Below, piece by piece: positions 1 to 7,395 of a DNA stretch of 42,178 bases (positions within the stretch are counted from its first letter, which is position 1; the number at the start of each line of letters is the position of its first letter). The position numbers and the translations under genes were made by a program. Source of the DNA: a virus; the IMG/VR virus record IMGVR_UViG_3300049919_000310, positions 1 to 42,178 of that record; one strand, written 5' to 3'. The notes beneath the pieces were generated by a model. That model did no database searches. It saw only the letters and a list, made by a program, of their open reading frames with translations, and had not been told where the DNA came from.

Positions 1-20
1 TGGCAGACTCGTGCGCCCGT

Positions 21-38
21 TTCCAGCCTGCGCTGGAA
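21..38. other. Short perfect hairpin downstream of the efflux gene
   Basis: A 7-bp perfect inverted repeat (21-27 and 32-38) with a 4-nt loop is followed on the plus strand by an A/T-rich stretch without a proper T-run. It lies about 80 bases beyond the stop of the efflux gene fragment. It could help end transcription of host genes, but on the minus strand, the direction of that gene, no T-run follows, so terminator function is doubtful. Confidence 0.3.
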
Positions 39-117
39 TATATTTAAATCACGACGCGGAGAAACTCTCGGAACAAAGATCGGACGGACGAATCGTACTC
101 TCTGCGGGCAATAAGTG

Positions 118-344
118 CTACCGCTCTCGCGACCAACCGCCGCCAAGTGCTTTGATGAGCTGGACGGTTGTGGCGAGGCGTTCGCCGTTGAGCGCGGCGA
201 TGGCGAGCTGGGCGTTCAGGGCGCTTCGTTCGGCGTCCAGCACGTCGAGATAAGGGCTCGTTCCGGACTTGTAGCGCTCCCTCGCGAGGCTGGCCCCGCG
301 GGCGGTGGCTGCCTGTGCGCGGAGTTGCGCTTCGCCGCGCGTCA
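118..344 (-). pseudogene. 3' fragment of TolC/OprM-type outer-membrane efflux protein, cut by prophage
   Basis: The reading frame encodes the C-terminal end of an outer-membrane factor of an RND-type efflux pump (NodT/OprM family). The helical signature ARERYKSGTSPYLDVLDAER is seen, followed by the usual family ending around VQLIKALGGGW and a TAG stop at 118-120. Such proteins are about 450-500 residues, so only about 75 remain here. The frame runs into the prophage end near 344, and the start of the gene is not in the window; it should lie beyond the right end of the element. The gene is therefore probably inactivated by the insertion. The alternative, a tiny intact ORF starting in the junction, is unlikely because the homologous segment is plainly internal. 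Confidence 0.75.
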
Positions 345-357
345 TGTAGCGCCCGCG

Positions 358-392
358 ACAAATGTCCAATCGTCGCGAAGCAAATGTCCAAT
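358..392. repeat. Left-end transposase-binding repeats (two copies)
   Basis: Two near-identical 13-mers, ACAAATGTCCAAT at 358-370 and GCAAATGTCCAAT at 380-392, lie 22 bases apart, about two helical turns, just inside the proposed left terminus. Read inward from the opposite end, the same core (TTGGACATYTG) appears at three positions at the right end of the window. By analogy with the att sites bound by MuA these are probably transposase recognition sites. The spacing and placement are seen; the binding is inferred. Confidence 0.6.
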
Positions 393-409
393 GGCTTCAG
401 GGCACGACG

Positions 410-435
410 AAACCCCCGACCGGAGCCGGAGGTTT
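410..435 (-). terminator. Weak candidate terminator after the late operon
   Basis: An imperfect hairpin (arms AAACC at 410-414 and GGTTT at 431-435, with more G/C pairing inside) begins 21 bases past the stop codon of the last tail gene. It sits between the late operon and the left-end repeats, where a terminator would be expected, but it has no clear T-run after the stem on the minus strand. Confidence 0.25.
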
Positions 436-455
436 GAAAAAGAACTATGAGCGGC

Positions 456-3320
456 CTACCAGATGGCGTTGAGCTGCTCGAAATTGGCCTCGATGACCCA
501 CTCCGGCTCAGGGACGCCGGTGAGTGAGTGGAAGGTGAAAGCGGATTGCCCGATGATGTTGGCGCGCACCCATGCCTGGATGGTGTCGAAGTTCCCCGCC
601 GTCCTCGTCGCGGCTAGGGCGGGCTTCACGGCGGCGATGGGCTTGATGACGTCGCCGATGGTGCCGGTCGGGATAGCCCAATGAGCAGCGATGGCGGCGA
701 AGTTCGCGACCATCGTGGCCTCGGGGTCGGTGCAATACACCACGCGACGCAAAGCGCTGGGCGACATCGGGAGCGGCTGCTCCTGGTTCACGCTGGGAGC
801 AACTCCCGCAGTACCGGCGACGACCACCCAGCCCGTCCCAGGCAGCGACTCGTGGCCACGCCACACGGCCACCACGGTGACGCTGAACACATCGGGCAAC
901 GCGCCCAACTCCGCGACGATGTCGGCGGCGGTGACGACTGCCACGCGCGTGCCGGGAAAGCCGGAATGGACATCCGCCGGGTAGGCCAGCTTCGGGAGCT
1001 GATACTCCGGGTCGCCGTCAACCCAGCCGAGCGGGCGCACAGTGATGACGTAGCTCTGCTCGCCGCGATAGGGCTTCAGCCACGAAGCAAAGAACCCATT
1101 GCGCTGCCAAGCGCGATCCTCCCACAGCAGCAGGAGAATGTTGTCAGTCACGGAATCCCAAGTGAAGGCATCGCCAGCCGTGGCACCCTCCGCGCCGCTG
1201 TAGATGGAAGAGACGTTGAATCGCAGATTGCCCGGCGGGCACGGCTGTCGCGTCACGCCGACAACATTCAGCGTCTTTGCTGGCACATCGGCGAGCGGGA
1301 ACATCGTCGTCTTCGTGCCCGTGCGCAACTTGAGGAACACGTCATTGTCCGCCGCCGACACCGACAGCCGGAACGCCGTCGAAGTGTAACCCTTGAGCGC
1401 CTTGCGCGAGATGAGCCACACCGGGTCACCCGAAGCGTGCGAGGCCACCACGCTGCCGAACCGGCCTCGGATGACCTTCTGTAGCGTCACGCTGCCCGTG
1501 GGTGTGTCGAACTGCACGAGGTGATAGCCGATCCACTCGCCGCCCACGTAGAGCAGGCAGTCGCCGCGATAAAAGGCAGCGATGTCACCGGGCGCGCACG
1601 TCGCTGGTTTGCGGTCGTGGTGGTCGCTCGGGATGTCGATGACGATCTCCGCGTCGAGGTCCACGAGCGGCCCGAATGCCAGCGCTGCCGCCAGCGTCCC
1701 CTGCACCGCCCACACGCCGCTCTTCTGGTCCACCACGCGCTCGTAGCTCGACCCATCGCCCGACGCATAGACTTGAAGCCGCGAGTCGAGCTTGCCCGCC
1801 ACGCGCCTGGTCGCGAACGCACCGAAGTAAGGCTGCGCAATGTTCTGCCTGCCCGGATCATCCTGGACGAGCTGCTGCGGAAGTTCGATGACTTCCCACT
1901 CTGCCGCGCCGCCGGGGTCAACGCCGAGGTCATCATCCGGGCCGGGCACGTCGTCTGCGGTGTAGCCGAGCACCGCGTCCTGGTAACGGTCGGATTGCAG
2001 CTTCAGCCTCACCGCCTGCGAGCGGTCGCGAGGCACGCGCTTCTCCATCACGCGCATGAGCAGCGTCTCAGCGTAGTCCGCGTATGTGAAGCGCACGAAC
2101 CCGCCCACGACCAAGTCGCGCGCCGAGCGGCTCAGCTCGTCATCAATCAGCCCGTTGCGAACCTGCAGCGTCGCTTCGATGAGCGGCACCGATTGCAGCC
2201 GTGCATGTCTGCGCGCCATCTTCTGCGCGACCGTGCGCGAAGTCACCCACGGACGATCCAGCGTCGCAGGCCTCCAGCGCCGCGTCACCGCGTAGTTGCC
2301 ATTGTCCACGCACGCTTCGCTGTCCTCTTCAAAGTAGCGCCGCCAGTCGGTGAACTTCACCACGACTTTGTTGACCGTGGCGCTCATCGCCTCCGTCTTA
2401 TATTTGGGCGTCTCCACGAGGTCATACTCGCCGATGAGCGGATAGCTCGTGGCAAACGGCGCGGGCTCCCGCGAAAGCAGGATGCGCAGCTTGTTCCCAT
2501 CGCGGAACGAAGGCCAGGCGTCGATGTATTGGCAGAACTCCTCCACCAGCTCACCCGCCGACATCTCGTCATCAATCACCGGGGAAATGCCGAGCCCCTC
2601 GGCGTAGAGCTTGCCGCCGGTCGCACCGAGATGCGCGAGGTCAAAGTCGCCCGCGACAAACCCAAAGCCGCACCGAGGATGCGCCAGGACATCCACCAGC
2701 GCGTGGATCGGTTCCGCGTCCAGAGCGATGCGCGCATGGCCCGCGAGCACAGGCGCGCCCGTCCAATTCAGCGGCGACCGTTCGACGACCACTTCCACGT
2801 CCGGTGCCGTCGTCTTGTCTTTACCAAAGTAGAGCTGCTCAAACCACAGCCAGCATTGCCCGCGATACGCTGGATGCCCGGCGTCAGACAGCGCCACCGG
2901 TGCCGTCTGTCCTTCCGTTCCCCAATAGATCGTGAGCGAGCCGCGCCCTTCGATATCCACGTTTGCCGAGTGCGGATGATCCACGTCGCGCTTCAGCTCA
3001 CCACGCCACACGCGCTCTTTGTCCATCCACACCTCGCGCAGCATGTCCACCGGCCCGAGGCAAACCAGCCCGGCGCAATCCGCCGCGTAGTCGTAGCCCG
3101 ACACATCGCTGTCGCTGCTCCCTTTGCCCCCGCCGCCTTCGCCCGTGACAGGCGTCGTAGTCTGCGAAAGCGCCGGGCCGAGCCACGTCACGCCGAACCG
3201 GCCCTGCCCGCAGAAGTAGGGCAACACCGCGCCCGTGGACGCGTTGTCTGTGCGCGATGGCTTGAGCCCGAGCGGATGTTTCTCGGCTGGCTTCGGAGGT
3301 GTGGAATTCCCGCTCCCCAT
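456..3320 (-). CDS. Tail-tip / host-specificity protein (J-like, Phage-tail_3 type)
   Basis: At 954 residues this is the second largest virion protein and the last gene of the late operon. In siphoviruses and gene transfer agents this position holds the tail-tip protein that contacts the receptor. The N-terminal third is rich in Gly and aromatic residues. The middle (around FVRFTYADYAETLLMRVMEK) resembles the hub/J-like domain of Phage-tail_3 proteins. The start ATG at 3320 overlaps the TAA of the upstream peptidase gene (TAATG). The order DUF2163, NlpC/P60, J-like is the classic baseplate set of Rhodobacter-type GTA and many transposable siphophages, which supports the call. Receptor specificity cannot be read from the sequence. 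Confidence 0.7.
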   Translation of the reverse strand: MGSGNSTPPKPAEKHPLGLKPSRTDNASTGAVLPYFCGQGRFGVTWLGPALSQTTTPVTGEGGGGKGSSDSDVSGYDYAADCAGLVCLGPVDMLREVWMDKERVWRGELKRDVDHPHSANVDIEGRGSLTIYWGTEGQTAPVALSDAGHPAYRGQCWLWFEQLYFGKDKTTAPDVEVVVERSPLNWTGAPVLAGHARIALDAEPIHALVDVLAHPRCGFGFVAGDFDLAHLGATGGKLYAEGLGISPVIDDEMSAGELVEEFCQYIDAWPSFRDGNKLRILLSREPAPFATSYPLIGEYDLVETPKYKTEAMSATVNKVVVKFTDWRRYFEEDSEACVDNGNYAVTRRWRPATLDRPWVTSRTVAQKMARRHARLQSVPLIEATLQVRNGLIDDELSRSARDLVVGGFVRFTYADYAETLLMRVMEKRVPRDRSQAVRLKLQSDRYQDAVLGYTADDVPGPDDDLGVDPGGAAEWEVIELPQQLVQDDPGRQNIAQPYFGAFATRRVAGKLDSRLQVYASGDGSSYERVVDQKSGVWAVQGTLAAALAFGPLVDLDAEIVIDIPSDHHDRKPATCAPGDIAAFYRGDCLLYVGGEWIGYHLVQFDTPTGSVTLQKVIRGRFGSVVASHASGDPVWLISRKALKGYTSTAFRLSVSAADNDVFLKLRTGTKTTMFPLADVPAKTLNVVGVTRQPCPPGNLRFNVSSIYSGAEGATAGDAFTWDSVTDNILLLLWEDRAWQRNGFFASWLKPYRGEQSYVITVRPLGWVDGDPEYQLPKLAYPADVHSGFPGTRVAVVTAADIVAELGALPDVFSVTVVAVWRGHESLPGTGWVVVAGTAGVAPSVNQEQPLPMSPSALRRVVYCTDPEATMVANFAAIAAHWAIPTGTIGDVIKPIAAVKPALAATRTAGNFDTIQAWVRANIIGQSAFTFHSLTGVPEPEWVIEANFEQLNAIW

Positions 3321-3757
3321 TAGATCGCCCTCCAGAAGCCTGCAACGCGGCTATCCCAAGTCGAGTCCGCGAGCGTCGAGACACGCACCGCGCGACCTTG
3401 GATGGAGTGAACAAAGTCGCGTCGGGACACCATCACACCGACATGGTTCACCGCGTTGCCGATGCGGAAGGTGACGATGTCGCCGACATTCGGATAGTCG
3501 TAAATGAAGCGACGGAACTGAGGCGAGTCTTCCAGCCATTCCACGATCATCTCGCGCCCGGTGTGCCCGGCCAGGTCGAGCGTGTAGCTGCCAAAGTCCG
3601 GCTGCTCATCGAGCACGCCCGCCGCCACCATCAGCGCGCCTGCGAGCTGCACGCAATCCACGCCGTGGCCACGCACGCATTGCCAGGGCTCGAACGGTGT
3701 GCCGAGCCATTCGTCCATTGCCGCCAGTAGCCGCGCTTGCTGTTCCTTGGTCATCAT
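3320..3757 (-). CDS. NlpC/P60-like tail-tip peptidase
   Basis: A 145-residue protein of the usual length for the single-domain cysteine peptidases of phage tail tips, which are thought to cut peptidoglycan cross-links during DNA injection or help tip assembly. The likely nucleophile is Cys35 in GVDCVQLAG, and the likely histidine is His105 in NAVNHVGVMVS, preceded by the typical GDIVTFRIG strand. The start is the first of two tandem ATGs at 3757, chosen because it overlaps the TAA of the preceding gene and has AGGAGG a suitable distance upstream. It lies between the DUF2163 gene and the J-like gene, as in gene transfer agents. A purely structural role is possible, but both active-site residues are present. 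Confidence 0.75.
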   Translation of the reverse strand: MMTKEQQARLLAAMDEWLGTPFEPWQCVRGHGVDCVQLAGALMVAAGVLDEQPDFGSYTLDLAGHTGREMIVEWLEDSPQFRRFIYDYPNVGDIVTFRIGNAVNHVGVMVSRRDFVHSIQGRAVRVSTLADSTWDSRVAGFWRAI

Positions 3758-5181
3758 TACTTCTTTCCTCCTGCTGCCGTCTTGGTCTCGATTGCCTTCA
3801 ATGAAAGGTTTCGATTGATCTTCGGATGCCCGCCAAAGTTCACCATGTTCCCTTTGAGCACGCACGTTGCCGCCGTCAGGTCGCACCCCGGATACACGTC
3901 GATTGCCGCGCCCACGGCCACACGGTCAAAGCGGTTCGCGATGACCACCACGCCCGCCGCGCTGCCGATGATGGTCCGCACTTCCGCCTGCCCCTCGGTG
4001 TTCACCGTCTTGACGTGGCCGTTCGCCCAATAGTTTGCCGCGCCGCTCAGCCCGGAGACCGTGATGGACTTGCCGCTGATAGCCGTCACCGTGCCCGTGT
4101 GCTTTGCCGCCGCGAGGTTGTAGCGGCACGTCAACGCATCGCCGAAGACATACTGGCACTTGCTCTGAACCCGGAAGTGAGGGCCGCGACGCTCGGCATC
4201 GGCGAGCAGTGTCTCGCACGTCGCCCGGATGCGCCGCCCTTGCAAGTCCGCCGTCTTGAGCTGACCGGCAAAGAGCACCGTCGCCGCCGTCAGCCCTTGC
4301 CGCCACTCCCGCACCGTCACGCGCAGCGACCGCTGCGGAGGAAAGGGAAAGTAACTGTTCAGCGGGTTGCCCGTGAAGCGCCACGACTCCACCATTAGCG
4401 TGTCGCTATCGCCCTGCACAGCGCTGCGCAGCTCGCCGTGCGAGAATGGCCGCGCCGTCCAAGTGAAGCCGCCCCACTCCACGTCCACGTCGCTGCTCGT
4501 GAAGCGGTAGGTCGTATCCGTCCCCACCGCCGACTCCGCGAACTCGTACAAATAGACAGGCCGGTCGCCAATGAGCGCCTCCAGATATTCCAGCGGCAGC
4601 TCCACCACGGCCACGCGCACCTCAGCCTGCCACGGCGCGACATACTGCTGCTCCTGGGCGTCCGAGGCAAAGCGCACGAAGTAGAGCCGCTGCAGCGTCC
4701 ACCGCGCGTCCGGTGCAGACGCCAGCGATGCCGAGGCTCGGATTCGTTCCGTGCCGTTGCCGTTGTCGAGCACGCCCACGACTTTGAGCGGTTCGCCCGA
4801 GCCCGTGTCTTCGTTGCGCAGCCAGAAGTGGCGAGCCCACGAATCCTGCCACGCCGCCGTGAAGCCGCACGCGACCACGTCGATCTCGTCAGCGTCATGT
4901 TGCGCGACGATCTCCAGCTCCTGCATCGGCCCGAGAATCCAGAAGCCCAGCCGCCGCCCGTCGCACGCAGCGACGAACCGCTCGAAGCGATTGATTGCGC
5001 AGGCCGAATCCAAGAAGACGGACGCCTCCCAGGACAGCGCCGCAAACTCCTGTTGCGGCTCCATCACCTCCGCGCCAAAGCCGACGACATCGGCCCGCGA
5101 ATCGAAGTCCAGCGAGACCTTTGGAGCCTCGCTCCACTCCACCGGGAAAGGAAAGATGGGACGGCCCTGATAAGTTACCAT
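3757..5181 (-). CDS. DUF2163/BR0599-family baseplate hub-like protein
   Basis: A 474-residue protein with the features of the phage BR0599 family: an N-terminal beta-rich half and a C-terminal segment with QSKCQYVFGDALTCRYN, ending in a Cys-containing region (around YPGCDLTAATCVLKGN). In gene transfer agent particles the corresponding protein is part of the hub above the J-like megatron. The ATG at 5181 has an AGGAGG-rich SD and overlaps the end of the glycosyltransferase gene by seven bases. It forms a unit with the following peptidase and tip genes. The N-terminal extension compared with minimal family members may be an extra distal-tail-like domain; this is inferred from its length only. 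Confidence 0.6.
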   Translation of the reverse strand: MVTYQGRPIFPFPVEWSEAPKVSLDFDSRADVVGFGAEVMEPQQEFAALSWEASVFLDSACAINRFERFVAACDGRRLGFWILGPMQELEIVAQHDADEIDVVACGFTAAWQDSWARHFWLRNEDTGSGEPLKVVGVLDNGNGTERIRASASLASAPDARWTLQRLYFVRFASDAQEQQYVAPWQAEVRVAVVELPLEYLEALIGDRPVYLYEFAESAVGTDTTYRFTSSDVDVEWGGFTWTARPFSHGELRSAVQGDSDTLMVESWRFTGNPLNSYFPFPPQRSLRVTVREWRQGLTAATVLFAGQLKTADLQGRRIRATCETLLADAERRGPHFRVQSKCQYVFGDALTCRYNLAAAKHTGTVTAISGKSITVSGLSGAANYWANGHVKTVNTEGQAEVRTIIGSAAGVVVIANRFDRVAVGAAIDVYPGCDLTAATCVLKGNMVNFGGHPKINRNLSLKAIETKTAAGGKK

Positions 5182-6014
5182 AGCTCCTCCACCTCCTGCG
5201 ATGCGATCAGCTCCGCTTCCAGCGCCAGACACTTCGCCAGTTGCCCCGGCCATTCCCGCTCCAGCGCCGTAGCGACCCGCTCGATGTTCAGCGGCGAGAT
5301 CTTCGACGGCCCGCCGAGGTGGCGGTATGCGTCCCAGCATTCATCGCGGCCATCCGGGTGCATCTTGTCAAAGAGCAGCTCCACGTCGGACATCGAGAAC
5401 GCGCGCGCCGCAGACCATTGTTCGAGGAAGACGGATGCCCGCCCGCCGTGCCGCGTCTTCAGCAGCTCCACGTTGCTCTCCGCCACATGCAAAGCGCCAG
5501 CAGCCCAGTCCACCAAGCGCCCCCAGTCCCGGCCACCCATGAGCCCGCATCCCCATTGCGAGCGTTGCGCAGCGCACAGAGCACGCTGCCAGTGAGGAGG
5601 AAGCGAGAGCCCTTCATACAGCTCTGGCGCTGGATCGCCGCCCAGCCACACAGGCCGCTCAAAGACGACCGGCGCAGTCAGGATACGATCCGGCAATTGC
5701 CCGGAAAGGATCACGTCCGCGTCGAAGTGCAGGAACGGCTCCGCTTCATTGGCCACCGCGAACAGCTTGCCGAGTGCCCACACATTCGTGAGCTGCGTCC
5801 ACGTCGCAGTGCGCGGCATGAGCTCGACATGAGTGAACGGTAGCGCAAGGCGCTCGACCAACAGCTCAATGCCGCGCCCATCCGCCACCAGCGCCAGCTT
5901 CGGAAAGCGGCGCGATAGAAGCAGCGAGACGAGCGCCCACATCGCCAGCCCGCCCGGCTGTAGCCAGCGGTGGGGCAACGTCCAACAGCTCAACACAGCG
6001 CGTTCGATTCTCAT
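5175..6014 (-). CDS. Predicted GT-A-like glycosyltransferase within the tail operon
   Basis: A 279-residue protein with no virion-type features. It contains FLHFDADVIL with a DXD motif (Asp98-Ala-Asp100), the nucleotide-sugar/metal-binding signature of GT-A glycosyltransferases, preceded by a hydrophobic strand and a basic Lys83 region as in small family-8-like enzymes. Later motifs such as WGCGLMGGRDW also recall the acceptor/donor loop of such enzymes, and the family may be DUF6734. The ATG at 6014 overlaps the TAA of the PKD tail gene, has a strong GGAGGAGGAGG SD, and the 3' end overlaps the DUF2163 gene by seven bases, so it is co-expressed with the tail tip. It could glycosylate the tail tip or fibre, modify the host surface, or act on modified DNA. 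No signal peptide is seen, so it should act in the cytoplasm. Confidence 0.6.
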   Translation of the reverse strand: MRIERAVLSCWTLPHRWLQPGGLAMWALVSLLLSRRFPKLALVADGRGIELLVERLALPFTHVELMPRTATWTQLTNVWALGKLFAVANEAEPFLHFDADVILSGQLPDRILTAPVVFERPVWLGGDPAPELYEGLSLPPHWQRALCAAQRSQWGCGLMGGRDWGRLVDWAAGALHVAESNVELLKTRHGGRASVFLEQWSAARAFSMSDVELLFDKMHPDGRDECWDAYRHLGGPSKISPLNIERVATALEREWPGQLAKCLALEAELIASQEVEELW

Positions 6015-6997
6015 TAGATTCCTCCTCCTCCAAGTTCGCCGCCGCTGCCGTAAGGATCGGCAGGCTCTTCAATCGTCACGGTCACCACCACCGGGTCAAA
6101 CCGCAGCAGCCCGTCCGTCACCGTCAGCACCACGTTGTACACGCCAGCCGCCGCGAACTCATGCTCGCAGGTCACGCCCACCGCGCTGCCGCCGTCGCCA
6201 AAGTCCCACAGGTATCCGGTGAGCGGCACCACCGTCACGCCGTCCTTCGGATGCGTGCCTGGTGCCGAGGCCGCGCCGTTGAACGAGGCAGACATCTCCA
6301 TCACCGTCGCCGACGCTGCTGCAGTCGGCCCGACCGCAGTCGGCGGGTCCGGCCACTCGGGCTCATCGAGGCAGGCGGGCGGGATGCCAGGGGCAATCAT
6401 ATAACGCTCGCCTGTGACAACGAAGGGCACGTCGCCATCCAGCGACGATTGCAGGTCGATGTCCGGCGCGTCCATCCGGCCAAAGAACAGCGGATGCACC
6501 ACGCAGCCGTCCGACAACTCCAGCCCGGCGATGGAGGTCGAGAGCGTCAGTGTCGAGCCCGCGAGGCCCGCGACCGAAGCCACCACGTAGCCCGTGACTT
6601 CGCCCCACACAATGAGCCAGTCATTGACCGCCCAGGGATGCGGCGTCGGGTCGATAGTGATCGTCATGGACGTCCACGTCTGGATGAAAGATTCCCGCCC
6701 CGCCCAAGGCACGGCCACGCGCGAAGTTCCCGCCGTCGCATCCGGCAAATGCGCCGTAGCGTGATCCACATGAAACGTGCGCCGCAACAGGTTCACCAGT
6801 TCGCCGGCATTGGCCATATCGACCGCGTAGCTGAGGCGCGGACGCGGATGTTTGCGGTAGCTTCCGCGCGCTTCATAGCCGCGCAGCGATTGCTCAATCT
6901 CCGTGTCCCAGGTCAGCCTGAACTTGGGCCACATCGCGTCCCAGTTCGCGAGGAACGGGAGCACGGTGTAAGAGATGCCTTCGCGGGTGATGATCAT
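6014..6997 (-). CDS. Tail protein with C-terminal PKD domain
   Basis: A 327-residue protein. Residues 1 to about 205 form a beta-rich part with a distal-tail-like beginning (MIITREGISYTVLPFLANWD). From about residue 230 there is a PKD/Ig-like domain, recognisable by YLWDFGDGG, the YNVVLTVTDG strand and a closing VVVTVTIEEP. The final 15 residues are Gly/Pro-rich. PKD domains in virions usually bind carbohydrate or cell-surface material or decorate the tail. It lies directly upstream of, and overlaps, the glycosyltransferase gene. Start ATG at 6997 overlaps the preceding TGA (ATGA). Placement between tape measure and DUF2163 suggests a distal-tail or adaptor role; the exact role is inferred. 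Confidence 0.6.
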   Translation of the reverse strand: MIITREGISYTVLPFLANWDAMWPKFRLTWDTEIEQSLRGYEARGSYRKHPRPRLSYAVDMANAGELVNLLRRTFHVDHATAHLPDATAGTSRVAVPWAGRESFIQTWTSMTITIDPTPHPWAVNDWLIVWGEVTGYVVASVAGLAGSTLTLSTSIAGLELSDGCVVHPLFFGRMDAPDIDLQSSLDGDVPFVVTGERYMIAPGIPPACLDEPEWPDPPTAVGPTAAASATVMEMSASFNGAASAPGTHPKDGVTVVPLTGYLWDFGDGGSAVGVTCEHEFAAAGVYNVVLTVTDGLLRFDPVVVTVTIEEPADPYGSGGELGGGGI

Positions 6998-7395
6998 TTG
7001 GTCGCCTCCATCTCCGGCTCAAGGCCGCGTTCGCGGAACAGAGCGAGCATCTCGCGCTGGCGCTCGGTGCGGACGTCCTTATCCTGCTCGCTCGTCAGCC
7101 GCCGCATCTTCCACCAGTTCGCCAGGGAGACATGCGCAGCGATCTGCTTGGCCAGCACATCGCGACGCACATCGGGGAGAATGAGCCCGCTCACCGGCAG
7201 CTCTGGATGGCAAACAATCGGCGAGCCCTTCGACAGCTCGCAGCAATGCGCCAGCATCGTCCCGCCCGCGTGCCGTGCCCGGTAGAACGTCGGAGCCTTT
7301 GGTGGCATCGACCGCAGCGAGCACGCCGGGCAGGGTGGCAGATAGTCTCCCGCGAGCTTCAAGCGCCGCTCAGCATCGTTCACGAGCCCGCTCAT
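6994..7395 (-). CDS. Small Cys/His-containing tail-module protein of unknown function
   Basis: A 133-residue protein between the tape measure and the distal-tail gene, joined to both by ATGA overlaps. It has a CPAC motif near residues 22-25 and a HCCELSKG segment near residue 50, so it could bind a metal ion. The C-terminal half is charged and helical. Proteins encoded just after the tape measure in siphophages are often minor tail or L/K-like components, some of which carry Fe-S or zinc sites, but I do not recognise this family. Confidence 0.5.
   Translation of the reverse strand: MSGLVNDAERRLKLAGDYLPPCPACSLRSMPPKAPTFYRARHAGGTMLAHCCELSKGSPIVCHPELPVSGLILPDVRRDVLAKQIAAHVSLANWWKMRRLTSEQDKDVRTERQREMLALFRERGLEPEMEATK

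Noticed and set aside
1521-3323. 600-residue plus-strand ORF opposite the tail-tip gene
   Set aside because: Arg/His/Ala-rich antisense reading of a high-GC gene, with no protein-like pattern; the minus-strand frame is plainly the gene.
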